A stretch of DNA of 64,000 nucleotides from Spirochaetales bacterium (GCA_029098225.1 JAQXNX010000012.1:53487-117486), one strand, 5' to 3'; shown: positions 27,196 through 37,437, counted from the stretch's first letter. Made by a program: numbers and translations. Notes: generated by a model not told the origin, from the sequence alone.

Positions 27196-27402
27196 AAAAA
27201 ATCTGACGAGCGTAAGTTAATAAGAAATTTTGGCGCGAAGGAGTGAGGCATAGGTCAAAAAGACTTTTTTTGGGGATGCCGCGGGAGCGGCATTATAATA
27301 GTTTCTATACCCCAAAAAACGTCTAGCGCATTATTGCGCGGTTTTGACCTATGAATCACGACTGGGAGCCAGCTTTCCGGAAATTAGCTCGTCAGATTTT
27401 TT
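27196..27402. repeat. MITE-like element with 16-bp terminal inverted repeats and nested dyads
   Basis: The 207-bp segment is bounded by perfect 16-bp terminal inverted repeats, AAAAAATCTGACGAGC at 27196-27211 and its complement at 27387-27402. Inside are a second perfect dyad CATAGGTCAAAA (27249-27260 with 27342-27353), a third of 15 bp with one mismatch (AGACTTTTTTTGGGG, 27261-27275 with 27310-27324) and small hairpins ATGCCGC/GCGGCAT and GCGC/GCGC. It has no credible ORF. The plan fits a non-autonomous transposable element or a large structured RNA. No second copy occurs in the window and no clear target-site duplication was seen. Confidence 0.65.
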
Positions 27403-27427
27403 AAGAACTATGTTACTTAATAATTTT

Positions 27428-29281
27428 TTAGATTTTAAACATACCCACGTTCTTGTTCAGCTCTTCAAGGTTTGTCTGGTTTTCATTACTGAGCCTCTGG
27501 CAGTTACTTACAGATTGAGTAATTTCACTTGAATCAGCAGCCATCCTGTTCATAGATTCTGTGATTTGCTGCGTTACGTTATCCAGAACCTTCATTTTTT
27601 CGACAATCTGCTTGCCACCATTAAGTAAAACGTTTGTGTTTTCCTTTACAATATCTGCTGAAGCCTTAATTTCATTTATAGACTGAAGGACCTGACCATT
27701 TCCTTCATTTTGCTCGTCCATAGCATTTTTAATTACCTCTTCCTGCTGCTGAACTTTACTTGTCAAATCGAATATAACTTCAAACTGGTTCTGTACAGCC
27801 TTTGTGTTATCAGAAACTCCCTGAATAATATTCTGAAGTTCGCTAAGCTGAGTTCCGATATTTTTACCCTGTGCATTTGACTGCTCTGCAAGCTTACGGA
27901 TTTCATCGGCAACTACTGCAAAGCCTTTTCCGGCTTCGCCAGCGTGTGCAGCTTCAATTGCAGCATTCATGGCAAGAAGGTTTGTCTGGCTTGCAATACT
28001 TTGTACAACAGTTGATGCTTCTACAAGTCCTTTTGATTTATCAAGAATATTTGCTGCAAGCTCTGTGGATTCCTTAATGCGCTTTCGTCCTGTTTCTGAT
28101 TCAGCTGCAAGATTTTCTACAGTTTTTGAGTTGCCTTCGAGAATCTGAGTTACTGAACGGATATTTGCAACCATTTCTTCTACAGCGCTTGAAGAATTGG
28201 AAACACAGTCTACCTGAATATTTACATTATCATTCAACTCATTGATTTTTGAAATCATAGTTTGAATGGTTCCGTCACTTTCCGTAACGCTTTCTGCCTG
28301 ATAGCCTGTCTGCTCCTTTACCTTGTTTATGTTTTCCATAATTTCTTCAATAGATTTTGAAGTGGTAGTCATGCTGGAATTAACGTTTTCTGCGGTGTTC
28401 AGTGATATTTCAACTGATTTTTTAATGTCAGATAAAAGGGCGTGGGTTTCATCCTTAAAGGAATTAAGGTCGTTTGTCAAAAGCCCGATTTCATTTCGGG
28501 TTGTAACAGGAAGCTTTTCTCCGGTGTAATCCTTTTCTGCAACCTTCTGGGTAAAGAACTGTATATCGCGGAATTTTGCACTCAGGGACTTCATCTGCAA
28601 AAGACTGCCTATTGCAATAAAAACAGCTCCCAAAATTCCTTCCGGGAAAATATATTTCCATACCAGAACGGTATTTGGAACGTCTTTAAGGGCTGTAGAA
28701 AGAACTGGAGTAATAGTAATCAAAATAAAGCCGATTCCTCCGCAAACACTTATAAAAATGGAACGGACAATAAGCGACATGGCCTTGAATTCCTTGCGGA
28801 AAGGCAGAACTTTAAGAGAGCGTTCCAGATTCTGAACAAAGAGACTGTAAAAGGTCTGGGCAATCAAAAAGACATTTCCAAGGCATGCTGTATAAAGAGG
28901 GGCAACGTCAACAAAAACTTTTTTTTGTGCAAAAGCCCCCTGAACGATTAAAGCGGAAAAGAAAGCATTTAAGATTCCTGTTCCTAAAGTTACAGTCTGA
29001 AAGCGTTTTGAAATCTTATTTGTTTTTACTACAGAGTTCGGATCTTGAGGATTGTAAGCTTTAAGCAGTTTAGTTTGAGAATGCCACCAGAAAAGGATAA
29101 AGCCATAGATTAAGAGGATGCCAACAATTGCAACAGGTGATGTAAAACCAATTAATGTTTCCTTAATATCAAAAATATGCAGCTGAACAAAAGTAACCCA
29201 GCTTACAAAAAACGGAATAAGAAAAATGTTAATATATAGAAAGAAATGCTTTTTAGTGATTTTTATGTTTGTGTCAGACAT
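27428..29281 (-). CDS. Methyl-accepting chemotaxis protein with a multi-span membrane N-terminus
   Basis: A 617-residue chemoreceptor. Instead of a periplasmic sensor it has about six hydrophobic segments in the first ~235 residues with only short loops, then a HAMP-like stretch and a long coiled coil with the conserved tip [20 protein letters not shown] (about 432-452). The ligand may be sensed in the membrane, as with lipophilic or energy-related cues. The track start at 29350 has no ribosome-binding site; ATG 29281 ([11 protein letters not shown]) follows GGAGT by nine bases and is preferred. It stands alone, 128 bp downstream of the response-regulator gene. Confidence 0.9.
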   Translation of the reverse strand: MSDTNIKITKKHFFLYINIFLIPFFVSWVTFVQLHIFDIKETLIGFTSPVAIVGILLIYGFILFWWHSQTKLLKAYNPQDPNSVVKTNKISKRFQTVTLGTGILNAFFSALIVQGAFAQKKVFVDVAPLYTACLGNVFLIAQTFYSLFVQNLERSLKVLPFRKEFKAMSLIVRSIFISVCGGIGFILITITPVLSTALKDVPNTVLVWKYIFPEGILGAVFIAIGSLLQMKSLSAKFRDIQFFTQKVAEKDYTGEKLPVTTRNEIGLLTNDLNSFKDETHALLSDIKKSVEISLNTAENVNSSMTTTSKSIEEIMENINKVKEQTGYQAESVTESDGTIQTMISKINELNDNVNIQVDCVSNSSSAVEEMVANIRSVTQILEGNSKTVENLAAESETGRKRIKESTELAANILDKSKGLVEASTVVQSIASQTNLLAMNAAIEAAHAGEAGKGFAVVADEIRKLAEQSNAQGKNIGTQLSELQNIIQGVSDNTKAVQNQFEVIFDLTSKVQQQEEVIKNAMDEQNEGNGQVLQSINEIKASADIVKENTNVLLNGGKQIVEKMKVLDNVTQQITESMNRMAADSSEITQSVSNCQRLSNENQTNLEELNKNVGMFKI

Positions 29282-29409
29282 GAAAGTTGTACTCCTTAAT
29301 TTATAACAAATTGTTATAAATAGTATATTCTCATTCTGACAAAAATTCAAATTTACGCATTTTTATTTGTCTGCGCTGCCTGTTTGTATCATGTTTCTTG
29401 AATAAGAGT

Positions 29410-30159
29410 TTATTCTCCAATAGTTATTACTCTGTTTTTAAAGAAATCTTTTACTGCATCTTTAATTTCGTCAGATGATTTGCTTTTTAGAATATATCCT
29501 TCTGGCTTAAGATGCATTACTTCCATAACGCCTTCGCGGTCTGCTTTTCCTGTTAAGAACATTACAGGAGTTTTTTTAATTACTTCATCATTTCGTATTT
29601 TAGAAAGAACCTGAGGACCATTCATGGTCGGCATTCTATAATCCAGCAACACTAAATCTACAGGATGACGATTTAAAAATTCAATTGCCATTTCGCCCGA
29701 ATTAACAAGTGAAACTTCAAAATCATCTCCAAGCCAGATATTCACGCTTCTGAGCATTAACGGTTCATCATCTACAACAAGAACTCTTTTTTTAGTTCTA
29801 TCGTTGTATTCAATTGCTTCTGAAAGAGTTCGTAAATCAAGGGGCAGAGAAGGAAAATGAAAACCAGGGAGTTTTCTTAAAAATAAATCATCTTTTTCTG
29901 TAAGCTCAGAATTATGACCGACAATGTATAGGAAAAATCCGATTTTCTTACGTTTTACTTCAATTTCTCTTATTATATTAATATCTAAAAGCGAAGAAAC
30001 ACATAAAATAAGATGAAATGGTGTCCTTGGCAGATTAGTTAGCTCATGAGAATCTGGCCTTAATACGTGAACTTCAATATCAATGTCATTCAAGTCTTTA
30101 ATAAGATTTTTAATAACAAGTCGCTGATCATCTCCGACTAAATATACTTCATTATCCAT
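29410..30159 (-). CDS. Response regulator with a degenerate and a functional receiver domain
   Basis: A 249-residue protein with two receiver-like halves. The C-terminal half (about 118-240) is a canonical receiver: VLVVDDEPLML, phospho-acceptor Asp near 170 (VLLDYRMPTMNG), T in FLTG and K in ILKS. The N-terminal half (about 1-115) has the same fold length but reads LILCVSS where the Asp should be, so it is probably a pseudo-receiver. There is no DNA-binding or enzymatic output domain. It is the last gene of the GGDEF-hybrid kinase operon (24 bp after the kinase) and may be a phosphotransfer sink or adaptor. Confidence 0.82.
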   Translation of the reverse strand: MDNEVYLVGDDQRLVIKNLIKDLNDIDIEVHVLRPDSHELTNLPRTPFHLILCVSSLLDINIIREIEVKRKKIGFFLYIVGHNSELTEKDDLFLRKLPGFHFPSLPLDLRTLSEAIEYNDRTKKRVLVVDDEPLMLRSVNIWLGDDFEVSLVNSGEMAIEFLNRHPVDLVLLDYRMPTMNGPQVLSKIRNDEVIKKTPVMFLTGKADREGVMEVMHLKPEGYILKSKSSDEIKDAVKDFFKNRVITIGE

Positions 30160-30183
30160 ACTAAATAGCTCCAGAATTTATTT

Positions 30184-33100
30184 TTAAATAGGAATAATAT
30201 CCCAAGTAAGTTCTTTTAAGGTCTTAAAATCAACGTTTTCTATGCCGGTTTTAATTTTTGTATAAAGGTCATCATATTTTTCAGGAATTTTTACATCGGA
30301 AAGCTCTTCCACAATTGCATCCAAAGCATTCAAATTAAAGTCATTTGAAAATTTTGCAATTTTTTGCAAATATTCTTCAAAATCTGATTCAAGAATCTCT
30401 ACTTTTTCTATTTTTTCCTCTTTTACTAAGGTATCAAGTTTTTCCCTATAACTCAAGAATAAATTCATTAAAGATTTATGTTTTTTCTTAATTTCTTCAA
30501 TTTTATTTTCATCTGCGCAGTTTTCAAGATATTCAGCCTGTTCAGAAAGTTCAATTGCTCCAATTAACCGCGAAGAACTTTTTAACGAATGAACTTTTGT
30601 ACCGTAATTTTCCCAGTCCTCTTTATCAAAAAAATTCTGAATTTCTGCAGCATGACTTTCTATTGAATCATGATATTTTCTCATTGTAGTTATAAGAAGC
30701 TCTTTTCCTCCGCAGTTTTTTAGTGCTGCTTCTAAATCAATTCCTTTTATGTTCGATAAATCAAAATCATATTTTTCATTATCATTCTTGTCATTTTCTG
30801 AATCACCAAAATCAAATTCAGGTTCAGAATTAGAATTTTCAATATATTCTTTTGGAAGATACTGTCTTATCATATCTTCCAGTTTTTCCGGATTAACAGG
30901 CTTTGAAAGATAATCAGAGAAGCCTTCATCAAGATACATCTGTTTTACGCCACTTATTGCATTTGCAGTAAGTGCAATACATGGCTTATCCTTGCATAAA
31001 TTCTTTTTCATTTTTTGCATTTCATGCAGCGTTGCTATTCCATCAAGCTCCGGCATCCGGTGATCAATAAACAAAATGTCGTATTCAGTTTTTTGAACTT
31101 TTTCCAGAGCTTCTTTTCCGCTTAATACGGTATCAATTTTCATTTCTGTTTCTTTAAGTAAGCCTTTTATAACTTCAAGATTAATTTCTGTATCGTCTAC
31201 AAAAAGTAGTTTTGCTTTTGGTGCATGAAGTTTTTCTTTATAGTCAGAGAATTGAAGTATACTATTTTCATCTGAATCTTTTATATTTCCTATTTCTTCC
31301 CAATCAATTACTGTCTGCTCAAGCTCAAAAGAAAAAGTTGAACCTGAACCGTATTTGCTTTCTACATTGAGTTGTGAATTCATAATATTCAAAACTCTTG
31401 TAACAATGCTCATTCCAAGTCCTGTTCCTTCAATTGTCTTGTTTTTGCCTTCTTCAATGCGCTCAAAAGGAGAGAATAATTTTTCCATATCTTCAGGCTT
31501 TATTCCAATTCCTGTGTCCTTTACGCTGAACATAAGTTTAATGATTTTGTCAGAAACTTTTTTATAGGCTGCAGTAAATGTTACGGAACCTTCTTTTGTA
31601 TATTTAATTGCATTTGTAAGAAGATTTAAAATACACTGTTTTAATTTAATGCTGTCTCCATAAAGATTTTTTGGAATTTTTGGATTAATATTTAATTGCA
31701 GTGTAAGATTTTTCTTTTTTGCTCTTTCAGAAACAAGATTTATTAAGTCTTTAGTAAAGGCAGCAAAATCGTATTTTTCGGGCAATAATTCCATTTTACC
31801 TGCTTCGATTTTTGAAAAGTCAAGGATTCCGTTTACAATTTCCAGAAGGTTTGTTCCTGCACTTTTTATATTTGCTGCATATCCTAAAATTTCTGAATCG
31901 GTTGCTTCGCGGAGAATCATTTCATTCATTCCAAGAACTGCGTTTATTGGGGTTCGTATTTCGTGACTCATATTTGCAAGAAATGCACTTTTGGCCTGGC
32001 TGGATGCAGCATTTTTTTCTGCTTCAATTTTAAGTCGGTCGCGTTCTCCCTGCAACTGTTCACGTTCTTTCTTTTCGTCATCAATATATTCAACAGACCA
32101 CAAAACATGATGAAGCATTCCTTTTGAATTTCTGTCCATTGCAATAAATCTTCCACGACACCATTTTCCGCCGGCTCCAAGGAATTCCTGTGTAATTGTT
32201 ATCTGATTCTTCATTCTTTCATTAATCGTAGATAAATCTACAAAAGGAATAAGTGCCGGCCAGGAGCTTTCATCTGAAGTCTGCTGCATTACCTGCTTAA
32301 GAATTTGATTTGCGTTTTCTATAGAGCCTTTTACTCTTTTTCCAATATCGCCGCGGCTATGAACTTCTTCAAACGTATCATTTTCAAGGTCTATTTCGTG
32401 GAGCGAAATGTACATACTTGCAAGAAATTCACTTTTGCTTTTACTTTCTGTAATTGCGGCTTCCTTTGCTTTTCGTTCTTTATCTGTTTGTTCGCGGATA
32501 TAATCAATGTATTCTTTCATCTGCGAAGTCATTTTCCTTATGTTGTCAGATAGAGTGCCGATTTCATTTTTTGATTCATAAGGAATTGTAAGGTTTAGCT
32601 CTCCACGTGAAAGTTTATAAGTTGTTTGTGTGATTATATGAATTGGTTTTAATACTCTTGCATTTTCGTAACTTAGGGCAAGAATTGTTACTATACATAT
32701 AATTATAAAAACAATTACAATTGCAAAAATATGCTTTAGTAAATTCATTTTAATTGTAGAAATTGGAACTCCAGTAATAAGAGTCATTCCATTTTCCAGT
32801 GTATTAGATGTTCCTAGATATTTTGCATTATTGCAGTTAAACTGCAGCAAAGAATTTTTATTTTCGTTCTGAAACAAATTTAAAATGGCATTTATATCTG
32901 CAGAATTTTCTATAGAATTTTGCTGCCCGCTTGAATCTTTTTTATAAATTAAATTTCGTTCTTTACCAATAAGAATGCCAATGCTGTTTTCTATATTTGT
33001 TGTGTCTACAATATCTTTTAATATAGCAAGATTAATATCCATTCCAACAACACCAAGCAGCTGTTCGTTTTTATAAATTGGAATTACATAAGAAATCATG

Positions 33101-33660
33101 TGAACGTTTATGTTTTTATTTTCGTAGGGATCCGTCCAGACCGGAGCTTTTTTCCAGATAGGAAGATAATACCAGCCGACACGGCTTGTATCGCTTGGAG
33201 AATATGCTTTTATATTTATATTCTTTGTACTTATAAATCCATCTTCAGAATTTCCTGTAAGGAATACACCTTTGCTTCCGCCATACTTTTCTACTTCCAT
33301 CTGAAAATAAACAGAAGCAACTCCTTTTGAATATTTTGTTCCTTCAAGTAATTCCAAGGAAAGATCTTTCATGTAAGACTTTTCATATTCTTCATCTATT
33401 AAAATTTTGTTTTCGTCAATTGTTCGTAAAATATATTTTTCTGCAGAAGAAACAGAGGTTTCTATATTTGTAAAACAATTATTTAATTCCATGGATTTTT
33501 TTTCTGCAATGAGTCTGGAGGTCTGTTCAATTTGCTGTTTTCCAATGTTAATCTGTGGAATTATAGAAACTAGAACTGTTGCTATAAAAAACAAAACAAC
33601 AAAAAAGAATGTTGCTACTATAACTTTAAATTTTATGGAGTGTTTTAAGCGTGTTTTCAT
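30184..33660 (-). CDS. Hybrid sensor histidine kinase (Cache, HAMP, PAS-like, HisKA, HATPase, REC, HPt)
   Basis: This 1158-residue kinase has an N-terminal membrane segment, a large extracytoplasmic Cache-type sensor (about 40-300), a second membrane segment near 310-328, HAMP, a PAS-like region (about 405-545), HisKA with intact FLANMSHEIRTPIN, HATPase (NLLTNAIKYT, DTGIGI, GTGLGMSIV), a receiver (LLFVDDTEINLE, phospho-site LFIDHRMPELDG, LSKPV) and an HPt domain with intact HSLKSSSRLIG. Every phosphorelay residue is present, in contrast to the related protein at 41367-45359. Its start overlaps the GGDEF gene by 4 bp (ATGA). A ~100-residue C-terminal tail after HPt is unassigned. Confidence 0.92.
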   Translation of the reverse strand: MKTRLKHSIKFKVIVATFFFVVLFFIATVLVSIIPQINIGKQQIEQTSRLIAEKKSMELNNCFTNIETSVSSAEKYILRTIDENKILIDEEYEKSYMKDLSLELLEGTKYSKGVASVYFQMEVEKYGGSKGVFLTGNSEDGFISTKNINIKAYSPSDTSRVGWYYLPIWKKAPVWTDPYENKNINVHMISYVIPIYKNEQLLGVVGMDINLAILKDIVDTTNIENSIGILIGKERNLIYKKDSSGQQNSIENSADINAILNLFQNENKNSLLQFNCNNAKYLGTSNTLENGMTLITGVPISTIKMNLLKHIFAIVIVFIIICIVTILALSYENARVLKPIHIITQTTYKLSRGELNLTIPYESKNEIGTLSDNIRKMTSQMKEYIDYIREQTDKERKAKEAAITESKSKSEFLASMYISLHEIDLENDTFEEVHSRGDIGKRVKGSIENANQILKQVMQQTSDESSWPALIPFVDLSTINERMKNQITITQEFLGAGGKWCRGRFIAMDRNSKGMLHHVLWSVEYIDDEKKEREQLQGERDRLKIEAEKNAASSQAKSAFLANMSHEIRTPINAVLGMNEMILREATDSEILGYAANIKSAGTNLLEIVNGILDFSKIEAGKMELLPEKYDFAAFTKDLINLVSERAKKKNLTLQLNINPKIPKNLYGDSIKLKQCILNLLTNAIKYTKEGSVTFTAAYKKVSDKIIKLMFSVKDTGIGIKPEDMEKLFSPFERIEEGKNKTIEGTGLGMSIVTRVLNIMNSQLNVESKYGSGSTFSFELEQTVIDWEEIGNIKDSDENSILQFSDYKEKLHAPKAKLLFVDDTEINLEVIKGLLKETEMKIDTVLSGKEALEKVQKTEYDILFIDHRMPELDGIATLHEMQKMKKNLCKDKPCIALTANAISGVKQMYLDEGFSDYLSKPVNPEKLEDMIRQYLPKEYIENSNSEPEFDFGDSENDKNDNEKYDFDLSNIKGIDLEAALKNCGGKELLITTMRKYHDSIESHAAEIQNFFDKEDWENYGTKVHSLKSSSRLIGAIELSEQAEYLENCADENKIEEIKKKHKSLMNLFLSYREKLDTLVKEEKIEKVEILESDFEEYLQKIAKFSNDFNLNALDAIVEELSDVKIPEKYDDLYTKIKTGIENVDFKTLKELTWDIIPI

Positions 33661-35024
33661 TTTTGCCTTTTTACTCCATTTCCGCCGTGCTCTTTTACAT
33701 AATAGCAGAGTTGAACAGCTCTGTGATAATTTGTTTTTATACTTTCAGATAAAGAAACATCTACAATTCCAACAGAAACTGTTACTTTTAATTTTTCTTT
33801 TACATCTTTACAGAATTCAATAAAACAGTCTTCTGCTTTTTCGCTGTCCATCTCCAGAAAGATAACAAATTCATCTCCACTCCACCTGAAAAGAATGCCT
33901 TTTTCATCAATTATCTTTTTAGCAAGATTTACAACTTCCAGAATTATTTTGTCGCCGTTTGTATTTTCTGTTGCAGTTTTAAAACGATCAATATCAAACA
34001 TTATTAAGCTTTTGTAACGTGTAGTATTAAAAATACCAAGTTCACCAAAAGAATCTTTTAAATAATTTCTATTCGGAAGCCCTGTAAGCTCATCTTCATT
34101 AGAATCATTTATAATTATTTCGTGATGAGGATTATTTTTATTCCATAAGGTAACAATTATGAGCAAAATAAGGAAGAAATATATGCAGATAAGTAAAAAT
34201 ATTAAACCAAATGAATTGTTCTTTTCGTAAAAACGCTGAACAACGAGATACCACTGAATTTCCGGAATATAACGTGTTATTCTAAAGCCGCCCATACTTT
34301 TTTCAGTTATTACAAAATTTGTGCCGTCTGCTCCATCATTTAAAGCTTCGGAAATATAGGCATTTTTAATATTTGCAGAATCTGAATCAAATTGAACTAA
34401 TCCATTTTGATTTATCAAATTTATTTTTATATTATTGTCAGTTTCCATTTCAGAAATTATATTCTGCAGGTCTTCCATAAGGATTCCAACTCCGCATACT
34501 CCAAGAAGCTTTCCTGTTGAATCAGTAATTCTTGTATTTGAAAAAATTGTCCATTTATAATCATTCTCCTGATCCCTGTTTGTATCAAGTGCCATATCCT
34601 TTTCTGATTTTATAAAAATTTCATACCATAAATCGTAGGGTTCAGCTTCGGGATTAACTGTTTTAGAAGAGCCTTCCGAGGTGAAATATTTATGAGAATT
34701 TTCAGAAACTATAAAAAATGTTTCATAGTCGAATTTATTTTTTATTGATTTAAGATAATCTACTAAATTCTGTTCAAGCTGTTTTTTATCTATATTTTTT
34801 TCGTTCTTTAAAGCTTCTTTTAAAAAACTGTCAGAAGCTATTGTCTGTGAGATTATGACGGAATTATTAATTCTTGAATATAGTGCATCATAAATATTAT
34901 TTGCGAGAAGCTTGCTGTTAATTGCTGCCTGTTGATTTTTTCTTAAAATCTGACCTGGAATTGTAATAGAAACAATAACAGACGTAATGCAAATTATAAT
35001 TATGGAAATAACTTTTTTATGCAT
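33657..35024 (-). CDS. Membrane diguanylate cyclase (Cache-GGDEF)
   Basis: A 455-residue enzyme predicted to make c-di-GMP from GTP. A membrane segment near 6-26, an extracytoplasmic dCache-like sensor (about 30-265), a second membrane segment near 272-292 and a C-terminal GGDEF domain (about 305-455) are visible. The active-site signature is SGDEF (FRWSGDEFVIF), a variant found in active cyclases, preceded by DELTGLPNRNYL. No RxxD inhibitory site is seen before it. GGGAG precedes the ATG at 35024. It heads the operon with the hybrid kinase and response regulator, so c-di-GMP output and phosphorelay are probably linked to the same stimulus. Confidence 0.9.
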   Translation of the reverse strand: MHKKVISIIIICITSVIVSITIPGQILRKNQQAAINSKLLANNIYDALYSRINNSVIISQTIASDSFLKEALKNEKNIDKKQLEQNLVDYLKSIKNKFDYETFFIVSENSHKYFTSEGSSKTVNPEAEPYDLWYEIFIKSEKDMALDTNRDQENDYKWTIFSNTRITDSTGKLLGVCGVGILMEDLQNIISEMETDNNIKINLINQNGLVQFDSDSANIKNAYISEALNDGADGTNFVITEKSMGGFRITRYIPEIQWYLVVQRFYEKNNSFGLIFLLICIYFFLILLIIVTLWNKNNPHHEIIINDSNEDELTGLPNRNYLKDSFGELGIFNTTRYKSLIMFDIDRFKTATENTNGDKIILEVVNLAKKIIDEKGILFRWSGDEFVIFLEMDSEKAEDCFIEFCKDVKEKLKVTVSVGIVDVSLSESIKTNYHRAVQLCYYVKEHGGNGVKRQK

Positions 35025-35200
35025 TTAAAGTCTCCCGAAGAATTCCGCAATATTAATTGTTACGCAATTTGCAGTCGTAAGGATGCAAAAAAGCAGTTTT
35101 GCCAACGGTAAAATCTGCAGATGCCAACATTAAAAAATGAAAGACTTTTTATGCTTTTATTTTAACATGGAAAAATAGAATTTTCCACATAAAATATTTA

Positions 35201-35244
35201 AAAAAAAAAGGGGAGCCAGAAAAACTAAAAAAAACTGGCTCCCC
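35201..35244 (-). terminator. Rho-independent terminator of the lytic transglycosylase gene
   Basis: A 10-bp perfect stem GGGGAGCCAG/CTGGCTCCCC (35210-35219, 35235-35244) is followed on the minus strand by about nine T. It lies about 60 bp after the gene's stop. Confidence 0.88.
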
Positions 35245-35307
35245 AACTAAGGAGGAAAAATTTATAAACTTTATATATATAATTCAAAACTTGAATTGAT
35301 CAAGTTC

Positions 35308-36081
35308 CTATTTTGTATAGGCTACAGCAATACCTGCAGAAATCTGAGGTTCAAAGTAAGCTACGACCTGTTCTGCAAAAAGTTGATCCAAAATTTTCTG
35401 GTAAGCAATAATTTTGCCTACGTAATTCAATGTAGTTTGAGGAGTTTTGTTTGAACGAACTCTTCCTGTTCCTGCATTGTACATTGCAAGTGCAGAAACT
35501 TCATTTCCTGCTGAATTAAGGCAGAATTTTAAATGCGACATTCCATATTTTGAACTTACAAAAGGATCAAAAAAATCTGCTTCTGAAAGTGCAGGAAAAG
35601 AATTGCTGTTCAACTGAAACAAACCTCTGTCTACAGTTGTATTTGAATTTTTGTTTACTGCATTTGTGTTATAGTTGCTTTCTGTGTGGGCAAGAGAAAA
35701 TGCCAGAGAAAGCGGAATATCATTATTATCTGCTTCTACCAGAATTGCCTGAGCTACATCGCGGTCTCCGCAAATCTGAAAATAGAACCATTCTACAGCA
35801 GAGCGTGAAAGTGGCTGGCGGTAAAGTGCAAGGCCTGTATCACTTTCATCTGCAAGTCTTTCGAGAGAAACTTCAGAAAAGAATTCTGGAAATGTAAATT
35901 CTTCTTCTTCTGTTTCTTCAATTATTTGTGTAATAATTGCATTCTGTTCCGGTGTAACTGTATTAGAATTATTTGGTAATAAAATATATATACCCAATGC
36001 AATAGCAAGAAGAAACAAAATTAAAATAGAGGTCATGATGTATGAAGAAGAAAGACTGCTTGATTCGCTTTTATTCTGCAT
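35308..36081 (-). CDS. Membrane-anchored lytic transglycosylase (SLT family)
   Basis: A 257-residue murein hydrolase. A single N-terminal membrane segment (about 12-34) anchors it, and the SLT domain (about 120-235) contains the catalytic Glu in AHTESNYN, then RGLFQLNSNSFP and the late motif ALAMYNAGTGRV. The LFQLN form replaces the commoner GLMQL/GLFQI. It should cleave peptidoglycan glycan strands with 1,6-anhydro product formation. A perfect AGGAGG precedes the ATG. It stands alone with its own terminator. Confidence 0.88.
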   Translation of the reverse strand: MQNKSESSSLSSSYIMTSILILFLLAIALGIYILLPNNSNTVTPEQNAIITQIIEETEEEEFTFPEFFSEVSLERLADESDTGLALYRQPLSRSAVEWFYFQICGDRDVAQAILVEADNNDIPLSLAFSLAHTESNYNTNAVNKNSNTTVDRGLFQLNSNSFPALSEADFFDPFVSSKYGMSHLKFCLNSAGNEVSALAMYNAGTGRVRSNKTPQTTLNYVGKIIAYQKILDQLFAEQVVAYFEPQISAGIAVAYTK

Positions 36082-36282
36082 TTAAAACCTCCTTTTTATT
36101 CCGCTTTGCGGTTCGTTTCTAAAACTCAAAGGATAATGCCATAAAAGCAAAAAGATTGCAAGTGATTTTTTAAGAAAAATTCGTTTTTTTTGTGAAATTC
36201 AGTAAAATTTTGCGAAAACATTGCGGTTTATCGCATTTGTTGCGCTAATTCTACAAAAAAACACGATTTTATTCATTTATGC

Positions 36283-36777
36283 TCAGTATATAACTATATT
36301 TTCTGATGCATTTTTGTCATTTGTAAAATAAACATACTGCGCATGCTTTACAGAAAGGGCTTCAATGATCGAATCTGGATTCTTAAGCTTGCTTTCAAGC
36401 TCCATTCCAACAACACTTACGCAGTCTTTAATTCTTCTTGCACAGTGATTGAATGCTGCAATAAAGGCTTCTTCCTGCTCTGGAGTTTCCAAAGGCTTAT
36501 CGGCAATGGGAACAATAATTGCAAATTTTCCTGAGTTATCTAAAACCTTTAATTTGTCTCGTAATTGAGCAAGAAATTCTTCGTTGTAATTTTCATCTTC
36601 AAGTTCTACATCTGTCCATTTAATCTGGAATTTTTGAATTGATGATAAATCCACAAGGCTGTTGTCTGATATTTTATATAATTGATTTGATTTTACATAG
36701 AAAAGAGGTTCAAGCTTCATAAGTACCTTCTTGAATTTTAAATGCTTCTGATCAAGATTCATTTTGTTTATTATCAT
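36283..36777 (-). CDS. Conserved-looking hypothetical protein
   Basis: A soluble 164-residue protein with no signal peptide or membrane segment, and no family recognised. The strongest predicted features are mixed alpha/beta with a KFAIIVPIADKPLE strand-loop and a C-terminal HAQYVYFTND strand. Start choice is uncertain: Met1, Met6 (MNLDQKHL) and Met20 are all possible and none has a clear Shine-Dalgarno site. It lies upstream of nothing obvious: 85 bp separate it from the end of the PTS gene, which has its own terminator. Codon use matches its neighbours, so it is likely real. Confidence 0.65.
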   Translation of the reverse strand: MIINKMNLDQKHLKFKKVLMKLEPLFYVKSNQLYKISDNSLVDLSSIQKFQIKWTDVELEDENYNEEFLAQLRDKLKVLDNSGKFAIIVPIADKPLETPEQEEAFIAAFNHCARRIKDCVSVVGMELESKLKNPDSIIEALSVKHAQYVYFTNDKNASENIVIY

Positions 36778-36815
36778 GACCAGCAGTTTTCCAAACTGTT
36801 ATATTATTATCAGTC

Positions 36816-36851
36816 TGAAAAAAAAAGCTGCCAGCCTTAAACTGACAGCTT
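36816..36851 (-). terminator. Rho-independent terminator of the PTS IIA gene
   Basis: AAGCTGCCAG and CTGACAGCTT (36825-36834, 36842-36851) form a 10-bp stem with one mismatch, followed on the minus strand by about nine T immediately downstream of the gene. Confidence 0.85.
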
Positions 36852-36859
36852 CTGAAAAC

Positions 36860-37306
36860 CTATTCGGTTAAGATTCTGAAAACTTCGGCTTTATCTTGTG
36901 TGCTTAAAATTTCCTGGCGTTTTTCAGGACTCTTAAATAAGAGACTGACTTCAGCAAGAAACTGAAGATGTGGGCCTGTTTTGTTTACAGGAGACAAAGT
37001 CATAATAAAAATTCTGCAAGGTTCCTGATCCAAAGAATCAAAATCTACAGGATTATCTGAAATTCCAATACAAGCAACTAAATCTTTTACTGTGTCTGTT
37101 TTTCCATGAGGAATAGCAATTCCATGCTTCATACCTGTGGACATTTTTCTTTCTCTGTCCAAAACACATTCACGTGCAGCTGCCTTATCTGTTACTTTTC
37201 CAGCTTTGTATAAAACATCAAGCATTTCATCCACAATTTCTTCTTTTGTTGTTCCTTTTAAGTGAAGGTTGATTGTGTCTGTTGTTAATACTGTTTTTAA
37301 GTCCAT
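36860..37306 (-). CDS. ptsN: PTS EIIA-like protein (fructose/nitrogen type)
   Basis: A 148-residue phosphocarrier of the EIIA-Fru/Ntr family. The phospho-accepting histidine is His67 in GIAIPHGKTD, with the conserved LDRERKMSTGMKHG before it and FIMTLSPVNKTGPHLQFLAEV after it. Single-domain forms without a transporter partner usually have regulatory roles (PtsN-like). No EIIB/EIIC or HPr gene is nearby. The ATG lies six bases from a TAATAT hexamer on the minus strand and lacks a Shine-Dalgarno site, again hinting at a leaderless transcript. The symbol reflects family similarity only. Confidence 0.85.
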   Translation of the reverse strand: MDLKTVLTTDTINLHLKGTTKEEIVDEMLDVLYKAGKVTDKAAARECVLDRERKMSTGMKHGIAIPHGKTDTVKDLVACIGISDNPVDFDSLDQEPCRIFIMTLSPVNKTGPHLQFLAEVSLLFKSPEKRQEILSTQDKAEVFRILTE

Positions 37307-37437
37307 AGTTTTATATTATTTCCACTTCAAAAACTTGTCAAGAGTAAAAACCCCTATGTTGTATAAAAATTTGCATCACAAACAAAGGTTGTTGAAATGA
37401 ATTTTCATTAATCATTTTTCATTTCTTTTGTGCCCGA

